DNA from: Patagioenas fasciata | Lineage: Eukaryota > Chordata > Aves > Columbiformes > Columbidae | Direction: 5' to 3' | DNA: 64,000 bases | Assembly: GCF_037038585.1 (NCBI RefSeq) | Contig: NC_092541.1 | Location: 6,434,945 to 6,498,944 of the forward strand | In this document: positions 44,265 through 55,514 of the stretch, in pieces | Position numbering within the stretch: position 1 is the stretch's first letter | How the letters are laid out: every line of letters begins with the position of its first letter | Made by a program: the position numbers and the translations under genes | The notes under the pieces: generated by a model | Seen by the model: the letters and a program-made list of their open reading frames with translations, nothing else | Databases searched by the model: none | Told to the model about the DNA's origin: nothing

Positions 44265-45212
44265 GGGCTGGAAGCTTCCCCTGTGCTGCACTCAAGAAGA
44301 AACAAAACACAGGAGCTACCTGGGAAATCTGGCCAGGTGCTCGGATAACCAGGTGAAGTGGCACAGAGTGATACCACAATTTCACATGGTCACTTATATA
44401 TTCAGAACTTTTCTCTGCCATACAGGAGACTAGTTTCAGTTTCCTTCTTTCTCAGAGAAAGCTACTGCTGTTTCTCTCCCCCTTTCACAAATGAATACTC
44501 CAAGGTTGTAGCATGCCTTTTCTCTGTGTGCTTGTGGATCTCAGCTGTTCCTCTTGGAACTGTCCTGTTAGCATGCCTGGATGAATTTCTCCAGCTGAGA
44601 GATGCAGAATACTAATCATCCCGTGACGTAAACTCCAAGATGCTTGTGGGCACTGTACTATATGAGATGTTTAGTTCTTGCTGGAAACAAGGTAGGAGCA
44701 TTGGTTTCTCCTCCTCTTTTTTTTGTCCTCACCCTCAATTTAAAAAAAAAAATCCTAAAGAGGTGATTTCTTTATCACTTTCATTTGATTAATTTTCTGC
44801 TGGAAGGAATGGAAATCATATAACAAGGAAAAAAAAATCAAAGCAACCCACCACACTATTAATTTGTGTATGCTTATCCTGAAAAGTTCACTGTAAAGGA
44901 ATATTTCTGAAGTGAGAGGGCAGTTGAACACCTGCAACGAAAGTTAGAACTTCGAGCTTGAATAACTGAAGAAGAAATGTGAAGTGGGTTGGTTTCTTTC
45001 TGCTCTGTTTTTGAAGAAATATCTGGTATACACTTCATACTCTTAAGGAAGAAATAGAAATGGAAATTCTAAATAATTTGCTTCTGAAGCTGAGAATAAG
45101 GACAAAATATTCTTAAGTATAAAATATCTCTTTGCTTCTGTTTCTTTTTCCAGTAAGCTAGTAAACCTTACACATCCACCAAAAATAGAAACAACATTTT
45201 TAAACTGCACAC
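44265..45212. other. Intergenic, 3' side of the OR10-like gene
   Basis: AT-rich sequence with an A-run near 44745. No further gene was seen. Confidence 0.4.
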
Positions 45213-46169
45213 TCATGGATCTTTCTTCGTCAGCTCAGCCATCATTCTGGTTAGTATGTCTTTCACATCTTTATTCCTCAGGCTGTAAATCAGGGGGTTT
45301 AACATAGGAGTTATGGTTGTGTATAAGAGAGGCAGAAATTTCTTAGCATCTTGAGAGTAACTGGCTTTGGGCCGTAAGTAAATCAAGGTCCCACTTACAC
45401 AGTACAATGTTACAACAATTATGTGTGAGGAACAGGTAGAGAAGGTCTTGAGTCTGCCTTCTGCAGAAGCAATCTTCAGAATGCTGGAGATGATGCAGGC
45501 ATAGGATACGAGAATGAGAAAAAATGGTGTGAAGATGACCAGCACTGTGGCTGTGACGATCTGCTTTTCATATGAAGAGGTGTCAGTGCAGGAGAGCATG
45601 ATGAGGGGGGGAATGTCACAGAAGAAGTAGTTGATCTTCTTTGGTCCACAAAATGGCAACGTGAACACCCAAGCAGTCTGCACCACAGACACAACACTAC
45701 CACTGCAACATGACAGCAGGACCAAGGAAAGACAAACTCTGCGGTTCATGGTGATTGCGTATCTAAGGGGGTTGCATATGGCCATGTAACGGTCATAGGC
45801 CATGGCTGCCAAAAGGTACCACTCAGTGGCTGCTAAGAAAATCAGACAGTAGAGCTGTGTGGCACAGCCCATGTAGGAGATACTCCTGTCCTCTGACAGG
45901 AAGTTTACCAGCATCTTGGGAACAACAGTCGATGCTAGGGAAATATCCAGGGAGGACAGGACCCGTAGGAATAAGTACATGGGCATGTGGAGGGTGTGAT
46001 GCACTGTAGCCATGAAGATGAGAAGGTTCCCAATGATGGTGATGGCGTAAATTAAGCAGAATGTGCCAAACAGCAAGTGCTGCAGTTCTGGGTGGTTGGA
46101 CAATCCACAGAGGACAAATTCAGTCAGCAGAGTGTAGTTTCCTGATTCTGGTCCTTCTGTTGACTTCAT
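45213..46169 (-). CDS. Olfactory receptor, class II, OR10-like (intact)
   Basis: Intact single-exon 7-TM receptor of 318 residues on the minus strand, normal length for the family. Features in order: N-glycosylation site NYT near the N-terminus; TM1 GNLL; TM2 PMYLFLRVLSSLD (usual PMYFFL with Leu for Phe); Cys of the TM3/EL2 disulfide; MAYDRYMAIC at the end of TM3; SYACIISSIL in TM5; KTFSTCSSH at TM6; TM7 PMLNPLIYSLRNK. This G-protein coupled odorant receptor would be expressed in olfactory neurons. The wording (ATEWYLLAAMAYDRY, FSTCSSHIIVVTLY) fits the OR10-like group, but subfamily needs a tree. The start is the first Met; a second in-frame choice is not obvious. Confidence 0.93.
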   Translation of the reverse strand: MKSTEGPESGNYTLLTEFVLCGLSNHPELQHLLFGTFCLIYAITIIGNLLIFMATVHHTLHMPMYLFLRVLSSLDISLASTVVPKMLVNFLSEDRSISYMGCATQLYCLIFLAATEWYLLAAMAYDRYMAICNPLRYAITMNRRVCLSLVLLSCCSGSVVSVVQTAWVFTLPFCGPKKINYFFCDIPPLIMLSCTDTSSYEKQIVTATVLVIFTPFFLILVSYACIISSILKIASAEGRLKTFSTCSSHIIVVTLYCVSGTLIYLRPKASYSQDAKKFLPLLYTTITPMLNPLIYSLRNKDVKDILTRMMAELTKKDP

Positions 46170-49100
46170 CTGGGAGGAATCAAACGGACAGACTGTCAGA
46201 GGGAATCTTGATCATGGTGCTACAGCCAACTGTTGAAGTGAGGAATCTCTTGGGAATACCCAGAGAACCACTGGATTGAAGGGTGCCGCTCTAGAGCTGG
46301 CTTACCTGAACCAAGTAAGAAGGCAATGGATGTGCGTGCTGAAAATGTACCATGTTAGTCCTCGCTAGGTGTCATAGCTTGGGGTAGTGACCCCAACTAG
46401 TGATAGTGATACAACTATGAGGAGCTGGTATTAAAGGGTTAGGTCCATTATGGGTGTAGGGTTAATTGTGGTCGCCCCAAATGTCAGGTCTGTGGTCCCC
46501 AAAGGTGCCACAGGCACTTTCTGCACTGAGACAACCTCAGCCGAAAGAAAGCAAAAGCATTTTGCTACCTTGGGGAGCAGCGGACACAGCTCCTCTCAGA
46601 AGCACATGCTTGCACTCTGCCAGGACCTGGTCAGACAGCCTTCCCCAGCTGCCAGTGCGACAGAAAGTCTTCAAAGAGCCCAACTCCAGCGAAAACAGAC
46701 CTAAATGGACAAACAGAAGCTGGGAGGGGAATACGTAAGCCAACTCCTGTCACTGGAAGAAACCCCAACTGGCAACTGAAACACCCACAGACCAAAGACA
46801 GCAACACCATACTAAAACAAACTAAAATTCTGTCTATAGGTATGCAAAAGAAGAAGGAATAATTAGAGGGAAAGGTATCCGTGCAGAATGCTGAGAAAGT
46901 GTAGAGGGTGAAGTTAATTATCATCTGCTTCATTAGTCACATTGCCTCATTATCCTGAGGAGTTACTGTGTGTGGTGCTGACAGGATATTCATACAGTGC
47001 TGTGCCACCCGCAGCACCTTTGTGTTTTCTTACTGCGCAGAGTGGGAAACTGATGCACTGAGAGATGAGCCTGTCACAGAGGAGAAAGTGGTCATTATTT
47101 CTGCATTCCTCAGACCAGCCACTGGACTACACAAGTAAATCTCAAGGCACAGAATGCATTTTTGCCCCAGAAATGTATCCATACATGAGGATGTGGGGGA
47201 AGCACCTTTTCCACTGTGCATACATGGACCTGGTCAATAGATCACATCACAGAGAGGACACATCTTCAAAACAAGATCAGTGTATGCAGTCCTACTGCTA
47301 TAACTCCATCTTTCTGCTATAACTTCACTCACACAAGATGCCTTTTTTCTGTAGGTTTTCTAACAAGAACATGAAATGGAAAACTGTGGAACTGGGACCA
47401 CAGGTGATTTTAACTTACAAACACAATAAAAAGACTCCTAACATTCTCAGGCATTTAAAGGTCTGATGGATTTTAAAGGAATCTTTCTGCTTTTGATTGC
47501 TTCCATTAACACAGAAATGAAAGAACACTGTTATTTGAAGCTGCAAATTTTGTGAGATACATCAACATAACCTGTGCAAAACAGAACAGAGAATGACATT
47601 AAATATTCCCTGCAGTTTGTAATGCCACCCATTCACACTAGTTTTCTTAACTTGTTGAATCCATGTAGCCAAAGTAGAATCTACCTCATTCTGCTCTTCG
47701 ATCCCTTATGAAAATTTTATACTATTGCTTTGGTCACTAGCTGTTAATTAAAGTCAATAAAACTCACAGCAGTCGTTATTTTACTGACAGATTAGTGTTT
47801 TATTCCCTAATGCAGAATCCCTTTCAGAAACAACTCTCACTTTGTGTATTCTTGTTTAGTGGCTATAAGAACCTTTACATTTTGCTTTTAGTTCTTCCTT
47901 GGATTTGCTCTATGTATTCACAATAGCATTTTGAAGTGTGTCCTACCTTCAGCAGTTCTGCCATCCAGTGCCTCCAACACGCATCATGTGAATTTCAATA
48001 GAAGACTTTCCTTTGTTTTCTTAGATTAGGGACAGTGCTGGGCTGAAGGCTCCTACAGTCAGCTCACACTGCAGATTGTAAATTGTATCTTCAATGCAGA
48101 TGTTCTTCTGCCACAGCTTGAATAACCTGGGAGATTAGCACCTGGTATATTCTATGAACATAAGGCAAGTTTTCTCCAAAGAACCATAAATGGAATTTAC
48201 TTGCCTTTCACACAGATATCATAATTCCAGTTGCCAATGTAGCCTCATAGTAGAGAAGAAAAAAGGTATCTGTTAAAGTTGTTTTAATCTAGTTGAACTG
48301 GATGCAGCTGAAAAGGTAGAGACGTCGATGCATCTTCTGTGTGCATGTGTGTGTGTGGCAAAGAAGAGAACAACCGAGCTACCTCTGACACATGACTTCC
48401 TCTGACATTAAATAGACTTTCTTGAAATCCCTCTTTCCCTTATGGGTGGGATGGATTTCAGATTATTTTAGAAATGTCATAATTGGTCAGTCAGAACATA
48501 ATGGTCCCTCTATGGGCAATAGGAGTTAACAAACCAATCATATACTTGTAGTAGCAGATGAAATGGTATTTTCAATGGCAAATTTCCATCCATTTTCTGC
48601 AAAAGGGGACCAGAGTGAGTCCTTCAGACTTAGGTCTATCATGTCTTACGTGTCTAACACTGTGAATTGTGAATCCCAAACCAGCTGATGATCACTGCTA
48701 ACTGAAAAGCTTTGAAAAATAGCTGAAAGCATCAAGGGATGTGTGATCCAAAGGACAGAATTAGCCTATGTAACCTAGGGCCTTCATCTAATTGGACTGG
48801 ATGCCTTTATGGGCACTGCTCTCTCTTGTAGTAGAGGTTTCATTCAGTTGTAGCTACTCACATTTGAATATTCAGTCTTAAATGACTACTTGTTAACTTT
48901 GAATCTTTCACTCCTTGCCTTGCTTTGCCTTCCCCAAATAATAGTATCCCCAAATAATAGGCCAAATAATAGTTACATCCCCAAATAATAGTTACATTTG
49001 ATTTTCCTTAAGAAGAAAAACTTAGGACCTTTATTTCTGGTAAACCTGATGTATAATTGTATAATTCCAGTTCAAAAAAAATCAGGTTCTGCCCTTGTAA

Positions 49101-49680
49101 GTGTTGTTCTGAGTCTGAATTAAAGCAAAAAAAATCTGAGTCCTATTATTTAGGGCTGCTTATAAATAGAATGTAGAGAAGTGTAACACCAGTGACTTCA
49201 ACAGAATTACTAATGTTAAAAAATTCACAAATATGGTTCTGCTATTCCAGTTAATCTATATATGGAAATGTCAGCAAGGCTGTCTGTTCATGAGAAATGC
49301 TATTGTCATACTGGGGTGTGTAGTCAAGAATATGCACAGATTTGCTGGAAATGCAAAGATGTTCTGTACACCTGTATTTTGAAATCTTGTCCTGCGCATT
49401 CAATTGTATGGGATCCCCATTTAAATTAGATTTGTGTCTATCCTCAGACAGAACTTTACATTATATAATACTTCTTAGTCCTCTGATCTAGTCCATTTTG
49501 GCCAGTCTCAGGTGAAAGTATTCCAAGATACAATTGACATAAATTTAACATAAAACTGTACTATAGACATTTCACTTTGTCATCAAGAGTCCATTTATAA
49601 TCTATGAAAAAAATAGGCACTGCTAAAAACAATCTGACTTATACTTGACCTTTATCTTAGTGAATGATGCCTTAGTTGTA
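46170..49680. other. Gene-free intergenic stretch
   Basis: AT-rich 3.5 kb between the OR10-like gene and a CR1 copy. The GC-richer part at about 46380-46800 could be old LTR sequence but has no definable ends. A short imperfect tandem repeat lies at 48932-48996. No exon was supported. Confidence 0.4.
48932..48996 (+). repeat. Imperfect tandem repeat of CCCCAAATAATAG
   Basis: Four copies of a CCAAATAATAG core, with TATC, G or TTACAT spacers. Local duplication, no known function. Confidence 0.8.
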
Positions 49681-49684
49681 CCTG

Positions 49685-50207
49685 TTTTAGTTGATGCTCA
49701 TGAGGCTGTACCTTGAATCCTGGGGACAGTTTTGGGGCCCTTACTACAGGAAAGACACTGAGGTGCTGGAGAGAGCTCAGAGGAGGGAACGGAGCTGGTG
49801 AGAGGCTGGAGCACAAGTGTGATGGGAGCAGCTGAGGGACCTGGGGGGTTCAGCTGGAGAACAGGAGCTGAGGGGAGACCTTCTGATCTCTGAACTGCCT
49901 GAAAGGAGCTTGGAGCCAGGGGGGTCGGGCTCTGCTCCCAAATAGCAAATGATAGTACAAGAAGAAATGGTGTCGAGTTCCACCAAGGATATTAGGAAAA
50001 AAATTCTTCATGGAAAGGACTGTCAGTCATTGGAACAGGCTGCCCAAGGCAGTGGTTGAGTCACCATCCTGGAGGTGTTTAAAAGGTGCATAGATGAGGT
50101 TCTTGGGCACATGGTTTAGTGCTAGGTTTAGGTTATGGTTGGACTCGATGACTTAAGGGTCTCTTCCAACCAAAATGATTTATGATTCTGCAATTCTATG
50201 TTTCTTT
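49685..50207 (+). mobile_element. CR1 LINE 3' fragment
   Basis: Plus-strand CR1, similar to the complement of 1694-2360. It runs from 'aggctgtaccttgaatcctggggacagttttggggccc' through 'cattggaacaggctgcccaaggcagtgg' to the end 'ggttggactcgatgacttaagggtctcttccaacc...gattctgcaattctatg'. Confidence 0.88.
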
Positions 50208-50209
50208 TC

Positions 50210-50760
50210 AGTGGTTATAAGGAAGTAGGGGCTACTACCAAACAAAGGAATACCCAGATAACACATTTCTGAATTTTGAGAGTAACTTCCAGGAAAATAC
50301 TGAAGGAAGTTATTATTTACAAGGCCTTGGTCAATGAAAAGAAATTATATCAAGTGTCAAAAAATATTATATTGTATCTTAAGAAAATAACATGTTCTTG
50401 TGAGAACAGTGAACGACAGGAAATTTTTGTAGTTACAGTCACAGGAGGTAATTAATCAAATGTGTTTCCAATAATATGGAGTTGCACTCTACTGTAAGCA
50501 AATGGCAGGAGAGCATCTGCATGTAAAATACAGTTAGAAAACTGCGGGTTTTTAAGGTCCTGAAAGAACATAATCTGTGCTCGTTGCACTCCAAGGTAGC
50601 AAAATGTATTTAATATAACAGATTCAGAGGCAAATTGAGATGAAGACCATGCCCATAGCAGGGATTATTTAAGTGTGTCAAACAGAATCACACAGAAATT
50701 CTTGCTGCTGCATTGTTCTGGATGCTTTCAGTTTTTCCTCTCTCCTTGTTTTCCTAATGG
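50210..50760. other. No gene seen
   Basis: AT-rich sequence between a CR1 copy and a long purine tract, with nothing recognisable. Confidence 0.4.
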
Positions 50761-50763
50761 ACA

Positions 50764-51073
50764 GGAAGGAAGGAGGGAAGGAGGGGAGGAAGGAGGGGAG
50801 GAAGGAGGGGAGGAGGGGAGGAAGGAGGGGAGGAAGGAAGGAAGGAAGGAAGGAAGGAAGGAAGGAAGGAAGGAAGGAAGGAGGGAAGGAGGGAAGGAGG
50901 GAAGGAGGGAAGGAGGGAAGGAGGGAAGGAAGGAGGGAAGGAGGGAAGGAGGGAAGGAGGGAAGGAGGGAAGGAAGGAAGGAAGGAAGGAAGGAAGGAAG
51001 GAAGGAAGGAAGGAGGGAGGGAGGGAGGAAGGGAGGAAGGGAGGAAGGAAGGAAGGAAGGAAGGAAGGAAGGG
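50764..51073 (+). repeat. Long GGAA/GGGA purine tract
   Basis: About 310 uninterrupted purines made of GGAAGGAGG, GGAGGGAA and GGAA units in blocks. Long open frames on both strands (KEGRKEGR and LPSFLPSF repeats) are simple-repeat artefacts. Such tracts can form triplex (H-DNA) structures and mutate quickly in length. Confidence 0.97.
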
Positions 51074-51474
51074 GAACATCCTTGTAACTGCTCAGTGTGT
51101 AACCGATCAGCAGCTTTACTCATCTGTGTACTGTCATCCATGTACAGATGTCATCCTTGGAGACTGTTCACACCTCCACTATCCTGCCTAAAATGCTGAC
51201 CAGCTTCCTGACAGGGGCTGGAGAATGTCTGCTAGTGGTTGCCTTGCACAAAATGTTCTTCTTTGGGTCACTGGGTCCTATTGAATGTTAGCTTCTAGCA
51301 GCAATGTCTTGTGACTGGTATTTGGCAATTACATTACAGAGACCAGATGAACTGTAAGTCCTGACTCTGCCTTGAATCTGTTTCCTGGACAAATGTTTTA
51401 TGACTGTTGCTACAATAACATCACTGGTGTCAGCAGTAGCTCTAGACTGTGAAACATCACCAGTGGAACTGCAT

Positions 51475-51985
51475 CCAGTTTTGAGGTCCCCAGTACAAGA
51501 AAGACACAGACCTGTTAGAGCAGGTCCAGAGGAGGGTCACAAAAATGATCTAAGGGGTGGAACACCTCTCTCATTAAGAAAGGCTGGGAGAGTTGGGCTT
51601 GTTCAACCTGGAGAAAATAATGATCTGGGGAGATCTTATTGGAGCTGTTCAATATATTTGGATGGCTTATAAAAATGAGAGAGTGGGACTTTTTATCAGG
51701 GTCTAGTGACAGGACAAGGGGCAACCATTTTAAACTGAAAGAGAGTAGATTTAGATTGGATAGAAGGAAGACAATTTTTACAATGAGGGTGATGAGACAC
51801 TGGAACAGCTTACCAAGAGAAGTTATAGATCCCCCATGCTTGGAAGTGTTCAAAGTCAGGTTGGACAGGGTTTTCAGCCACCTGATCTAAAGATGTCCCT
51901 GCCCAGGGCAGGGGGCTTAGAGCAGATGATCTTTCAAGGTCCCTTCCAACCCAAACCATTGTCTCATTGTATGATTCTATGAACC
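51475..51985 (+). mobile_element. CR1 LINE 3' fragment
   Basis: Plus-strand CR1: 'agagcaggtccagaggagggtcacaaaaatgatc', 'gacaggacaaggggcaaccattttaaactgaaagag', and the terminus 'ggtcccttccaacccaaaccattgtctcattgtatgattctatgaa' with the ATTCTATGA-type end. Confidence 0.92.
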
Positions 51986-51989
51986 TTCT

Positions 51990-53080
51990 GTGGCCCCAGT
52001 GAAAGACAGGACTTGTCTCTGGTTTCAGCCCTGTGGCAAAACTTTGCAGTGACACCTACTCACTGGCTAGTCCAGCTTTATCTTCACTAGTAACCACAGT
52101 CACTCATACACGTGAACTTCTTCCCATTGCTGGCACCACAAACTGCTGCACACGCACGTGTACACAGAATAAAGAGCCCCTTGCTGTAAAATAGTTGAAG
52201 GTGGATTTTACGAAGGAAATAAAAGGAAATATGAAGGACAGACTGCAGTGATCTGCAGGGCATGGTCAGACAAATGTACCAAGCAAATAGCCCCTGCTTA
52301 CCTGTGAATTCCCCTTTGCATCTCTTTCCCACACTTCTTGCTCCCCATCACTAAATCCCTCCCTTTGGTCACCTTTGGTTTTCCCCCTAAACATCCCACA
52401 ATAAACCCTGTCTAATCCCAAAATGCTCTTCCCCTCTATGTCAGGATGTCCTTCCCCATTAATGTGTCCCACGCCCCAATGCACCAACCCTGCCCTGTTA
52501 GTCGCAAAGGTGAACTGGAGAGCTCCTCCTGGGGACTCATCTTGATGGGTTTCATGCCTGGACAATGGGGCTGATGACTCTTGGGCAGACCTGCGAGGAG
52601 CCTGGACAAGGTGTTCATTCCTCAGGAGTCATTCGTGTTCGCTTGCTGGCCTTTGTGCCTCTGTGGTCTTCTGGGTTTGTGGAAATGGGGCCTTGATGGG
52701 CTGGTGGCTCTCCTGTGATGGACCTGGGAGCAGCCAGGGTAGGTTATTAATCAAGCAACTCCTCCTCACACTGTTTCTCTGTGCCTTCGTTGTACGTGTA
52801 GATGAGTTTCTTATCACTTCACTTAAAATTCATCAGTTTCTAAGACAGAATCCTGAAACTACTTTCTGTATTAAAGACAAGCAGTAAGCATTTGAGAGGG
52901 AAACCCATCTCATGCAGCTTCTGTATCTGAGCTGGAATGAATTGTACCACACCTTGGAAAGTCCTGTTTCTTTCTGTTGCTCATAAAGTAGATCTATGGA
53001 ACTGTTTTTAGAAACGTATGTCTAAGTACAGTTCATTTCAGCTAATTTCAGTCTTTTACAGGGTAGATGTTTGCACCTGG
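51990..53080. other. No gene seen
   Basis: Unique-looking sequence between two CR1 copies. No splice-bounded exon was recognised. Confidence 0.35.
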
Positions 53081-53085
53081 GCGAG

Positions 53086-53690
53086 TCATAGAGTCACATA
53101 ATTATGGTATATACTGAGTTAGAAGGGACCCACGAAGGTCATCATTCCCACTCCAGACCCCGTAAAGGGCAACCTAAAAGTTAAACCATATATCCAAGAG
53201 TGTTGTCCAAGATCTTCTTGAACACTGACAAGTTTGGGGCCATGGTCACTTCCCTGGGGAGCTTGTCTCAGTGTTGGACATCCTCTCAGTGAAGAACTTT
53301 TTCCACATATCCAGTCTGAACTTCCCCTGATGCAGCTTTAAGTCATCCCCTCCTCTCCTTTCACCAGATACCACAGAAAAGAGATCAGCACCACCCTCTC
53401 CGCTTCTCATGAGGACATCGTAGGCAGCAATGAGGTCACCCCTCACTGACCTCTTCTCCAAGCTGAACAAACCTAGTATGCTCAGCTGCTCCTCCTAAGT
53501 CCTGCCCTCTAGTCCTTTCACCATCTTTATTGCCCTCCTTTGGACATATGCTAATATTTTCATATCCTTCTTACATTTTGAGGCCCAAAACTTCACACAC
53601 GACTTGAGGTGAGGCTGCCCCAAGGATGAGTAAAGTAATTCCTGAACCTGCATGGGAATAGAACACAGCAGAAAGCCAATACGAGAGCCG
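53086..53690 (-). mobile_element. CR1 LINE fragment (minus strand)
   Basis: Complement of CR1 3' sequence: 'agtcatagagtcacataattatgg', 'ggagcttgtctcagtgttggaca', 'gaggtcacccctcactgacctcttctccaagctgaacaaacc'. It ends within the RT ORF tail (53495-53713 region, minus strand). Confidence 0.85.
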
Positions 53691-53694
53691 CTCT

Positions 53695-54570
53695 TCAGAA
53701 ACAGCAACTGCAATCCTAATAAAGCACCCTGCAGAATTTGAAATGTAGCTGTTTAGTTACTTGAATCACTCCTCCACACTCCCTGCACAGTCAAAGACAA
53801 TAAATAGGTATTTCTCCTCGTGGGGTTAGCTGATCTGAAAGCAAAAGTTAGATTCAGTGCTTAGAATCACACACAAAATTTTGAGGATTTCCACGAACTA
53901 AAATGATTCAGCTGCTCAAAATTAGAGCACAGTGATTCTGTTCTGTGAGGGTGTTGGGCAAGAGTGGGAGGAGATGGAAGGGAGAGTTAATTTATTTTGA
54001 AAAAGTAAGATGTGCAAATACACAGGTAGTTTAGATGAATCACAGAGCAGATCTTGTGAGCAGTCATTTATTTAGACATAAAGTGATGATAAACCAGAGA
54101 CACATCTTGCACTATTGTCACAATAGTACTTCTTGTAGGTGACGCAATAAAGAAAAAACAAACATTCCAGTGGTGACATAACCAAATGGACACCACCAAA
54201 ACACCTCTCTGGGTTTGCAAATGAATGTCCTGACCTTTTGGGCAGCCTTTCTCTTCGATGCATCACTTTTCCGCAACAGCCTGGTTATAGACTGTACTCC
54301 AGAAGCATACAGAAAGCAGAGGGAAGGTGAGACAGCGACATAGGCAGGCAGGCATATGTAAAGTGCTTACAAGCATTACCCTGCATTTGTTCCGCTATTG
54401 ATACGTCATTCTGCAAAAGCTGCGGTCACCAAAATTACACATATAATGAAATCTTTAGACAATCTTCCTCAAAACAAATATTTTCTTCTGATCCTGATGA
54501 TATTAATTTTCTGTTATTGGAAAATGAAGTGCTCATTACCAAGAACACAGAGGATGCCTAATGAAGAAAA
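53695..54570. other. Intergenic, 3' side of the OR14-like gene
   Basis: AT-rich sequence without a recognised gene or repeat family. Confidence 0.4.
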
Positions 54571-54575
54571 ACTGG

Positions 54576-55514
54576 TTATTTATCTCTGCATAATACTCTG
54601 TGGACAGTTAATTTTCGCATGGCAGTTTTGATGTCATTGTTCTTCATGGCGTAGATGACTGGATTTATCACTGGTGGCAACACAGAATAGAGAAGAGAAA
54701 CTATGAAATCCAGAGCTGATGAGGAGCTGGAGACAGGCTTAAGATAGGCAAAAGAACCAGTGCTAACAAACAAGGAGACCACAATGAGATGAGGGATGCA
54801 GGTTGAAAAAGCTTTATGCCGTTGCTCCTTGGCAGGAATTCTCAAGACCACAGTGAAAATCTGAATGTAGGACATACTTATAAAAACAAAACAGAAGGTG
54901 GCTAAAAGGAAACTAAATGCAAGAACCCCAGCATCACAGAAGTATGAATCAGAGCAGGAAAGTTTGAGAAGCTGTGGTACTTCACAAAAGAACTGGTCAA
55001 TGATATTGGACTTGCAGAAGGATAAATGAAATATGTTCCCAGTGTGGAGAGCAGAGTAAGGGATGCAGCTGAGCCACGCACTGGCTGCCATGTGGATACA
55101 AGTAGTCCCCTTCATGAGTGTCTTGTAATGCAGAGGTTTGCATATGGCAATGTAACGATCATATGCCATGACAGTGAGTAAAGCAAGATCAGCAGCACCA
55201 AAAACATGGAAGAAAAGGACTTGGGCAACACAGCCAGAATAGGAGATGGATGTGGTATTGAACAGATAATTGGCCATTGACTTAGGGAGAGTGACAGAGA
55301 TGGTTGAAATGTCTAAGACAGACAAATTCATCAAGAAGAAGTACATGGGAGTGTGAAGGTGATTACTGAAAGCTATGACGACAATGATGAGAAAGTTTCC
55401 CACCACGGTAGCCAGATAAATTACCAGAAATACCATGAAGTGGAATATCTGCAGTTCTGGAGTACTAGAGAATCCCAGGAGGAGAAATTCTGTCACAGTG
55501 CTTTGGTTGGACAT
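54576..55514 (-). CDS. Olfactory receptor, class II, OR14-like (intact)
   Basis: Intact 312-residue single-exon receptor on the minus strand. N-glycosylation site NQS at residue 3; TM1 VGNFLI; TM2 PMYFFLMNLSVLDIS; MAYDRYIAICKPLHY after TM3; EL2 cysteines; SYIQIF in TM5; KAFSTCIPHLIVVSLFVSTG at TM6; TM7 PPVINPVIYAMKNNDIK. The last motifs and the SSSALDFIVSLLYSVLPP segment are typical of the OR14-type receptors expanded in birds. The relic at 6993-7184 is of the same type. Odorant binding and Golf-coupled signalling are inferred from family. Confidence 0.94.
   Translation of the reverse strand: MSNQSTVTEFLLLGFSSTPELQIFHFMVFLVIYLATVVGNFLIIVVIAFSNHLHTPMYFFLMNLSVLDISTISVTLPKSMANYLFNTTSISYSGCVAQVLFFHVFGAADLALLTVMAYDRYIAICKPLHYKTLMKGTTCIHMAASAWLSCIPYSALHTGNIFHLSFCKSNIIDQFFCEVPQLLKLSCSDSYFCDAGVLAFSFLLATFCFVFISMSYIQIFTVVLRIPAKEQRHKAFSTCIPHLIVVSLFVSTGSFAYLKPVSSSSSALDFIVSLLYSVLPPVINPVIYAMKNNDIKTAMRKLTVHRVLCRDK

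Noticed and set aside
46450-46704. 84-codon frame near the OR10-like gene
   Set aside because: No motif, no splice context; overlapping frames are also open. Possibly old LTR sequence.
50673-51199. Open frames of 130-174 codons on both strands rich in KEGRKEGR or LPSFLPSF
   Set aside because: Pure translation of the GGAA/GGGA microsatellite; no start context, no family.
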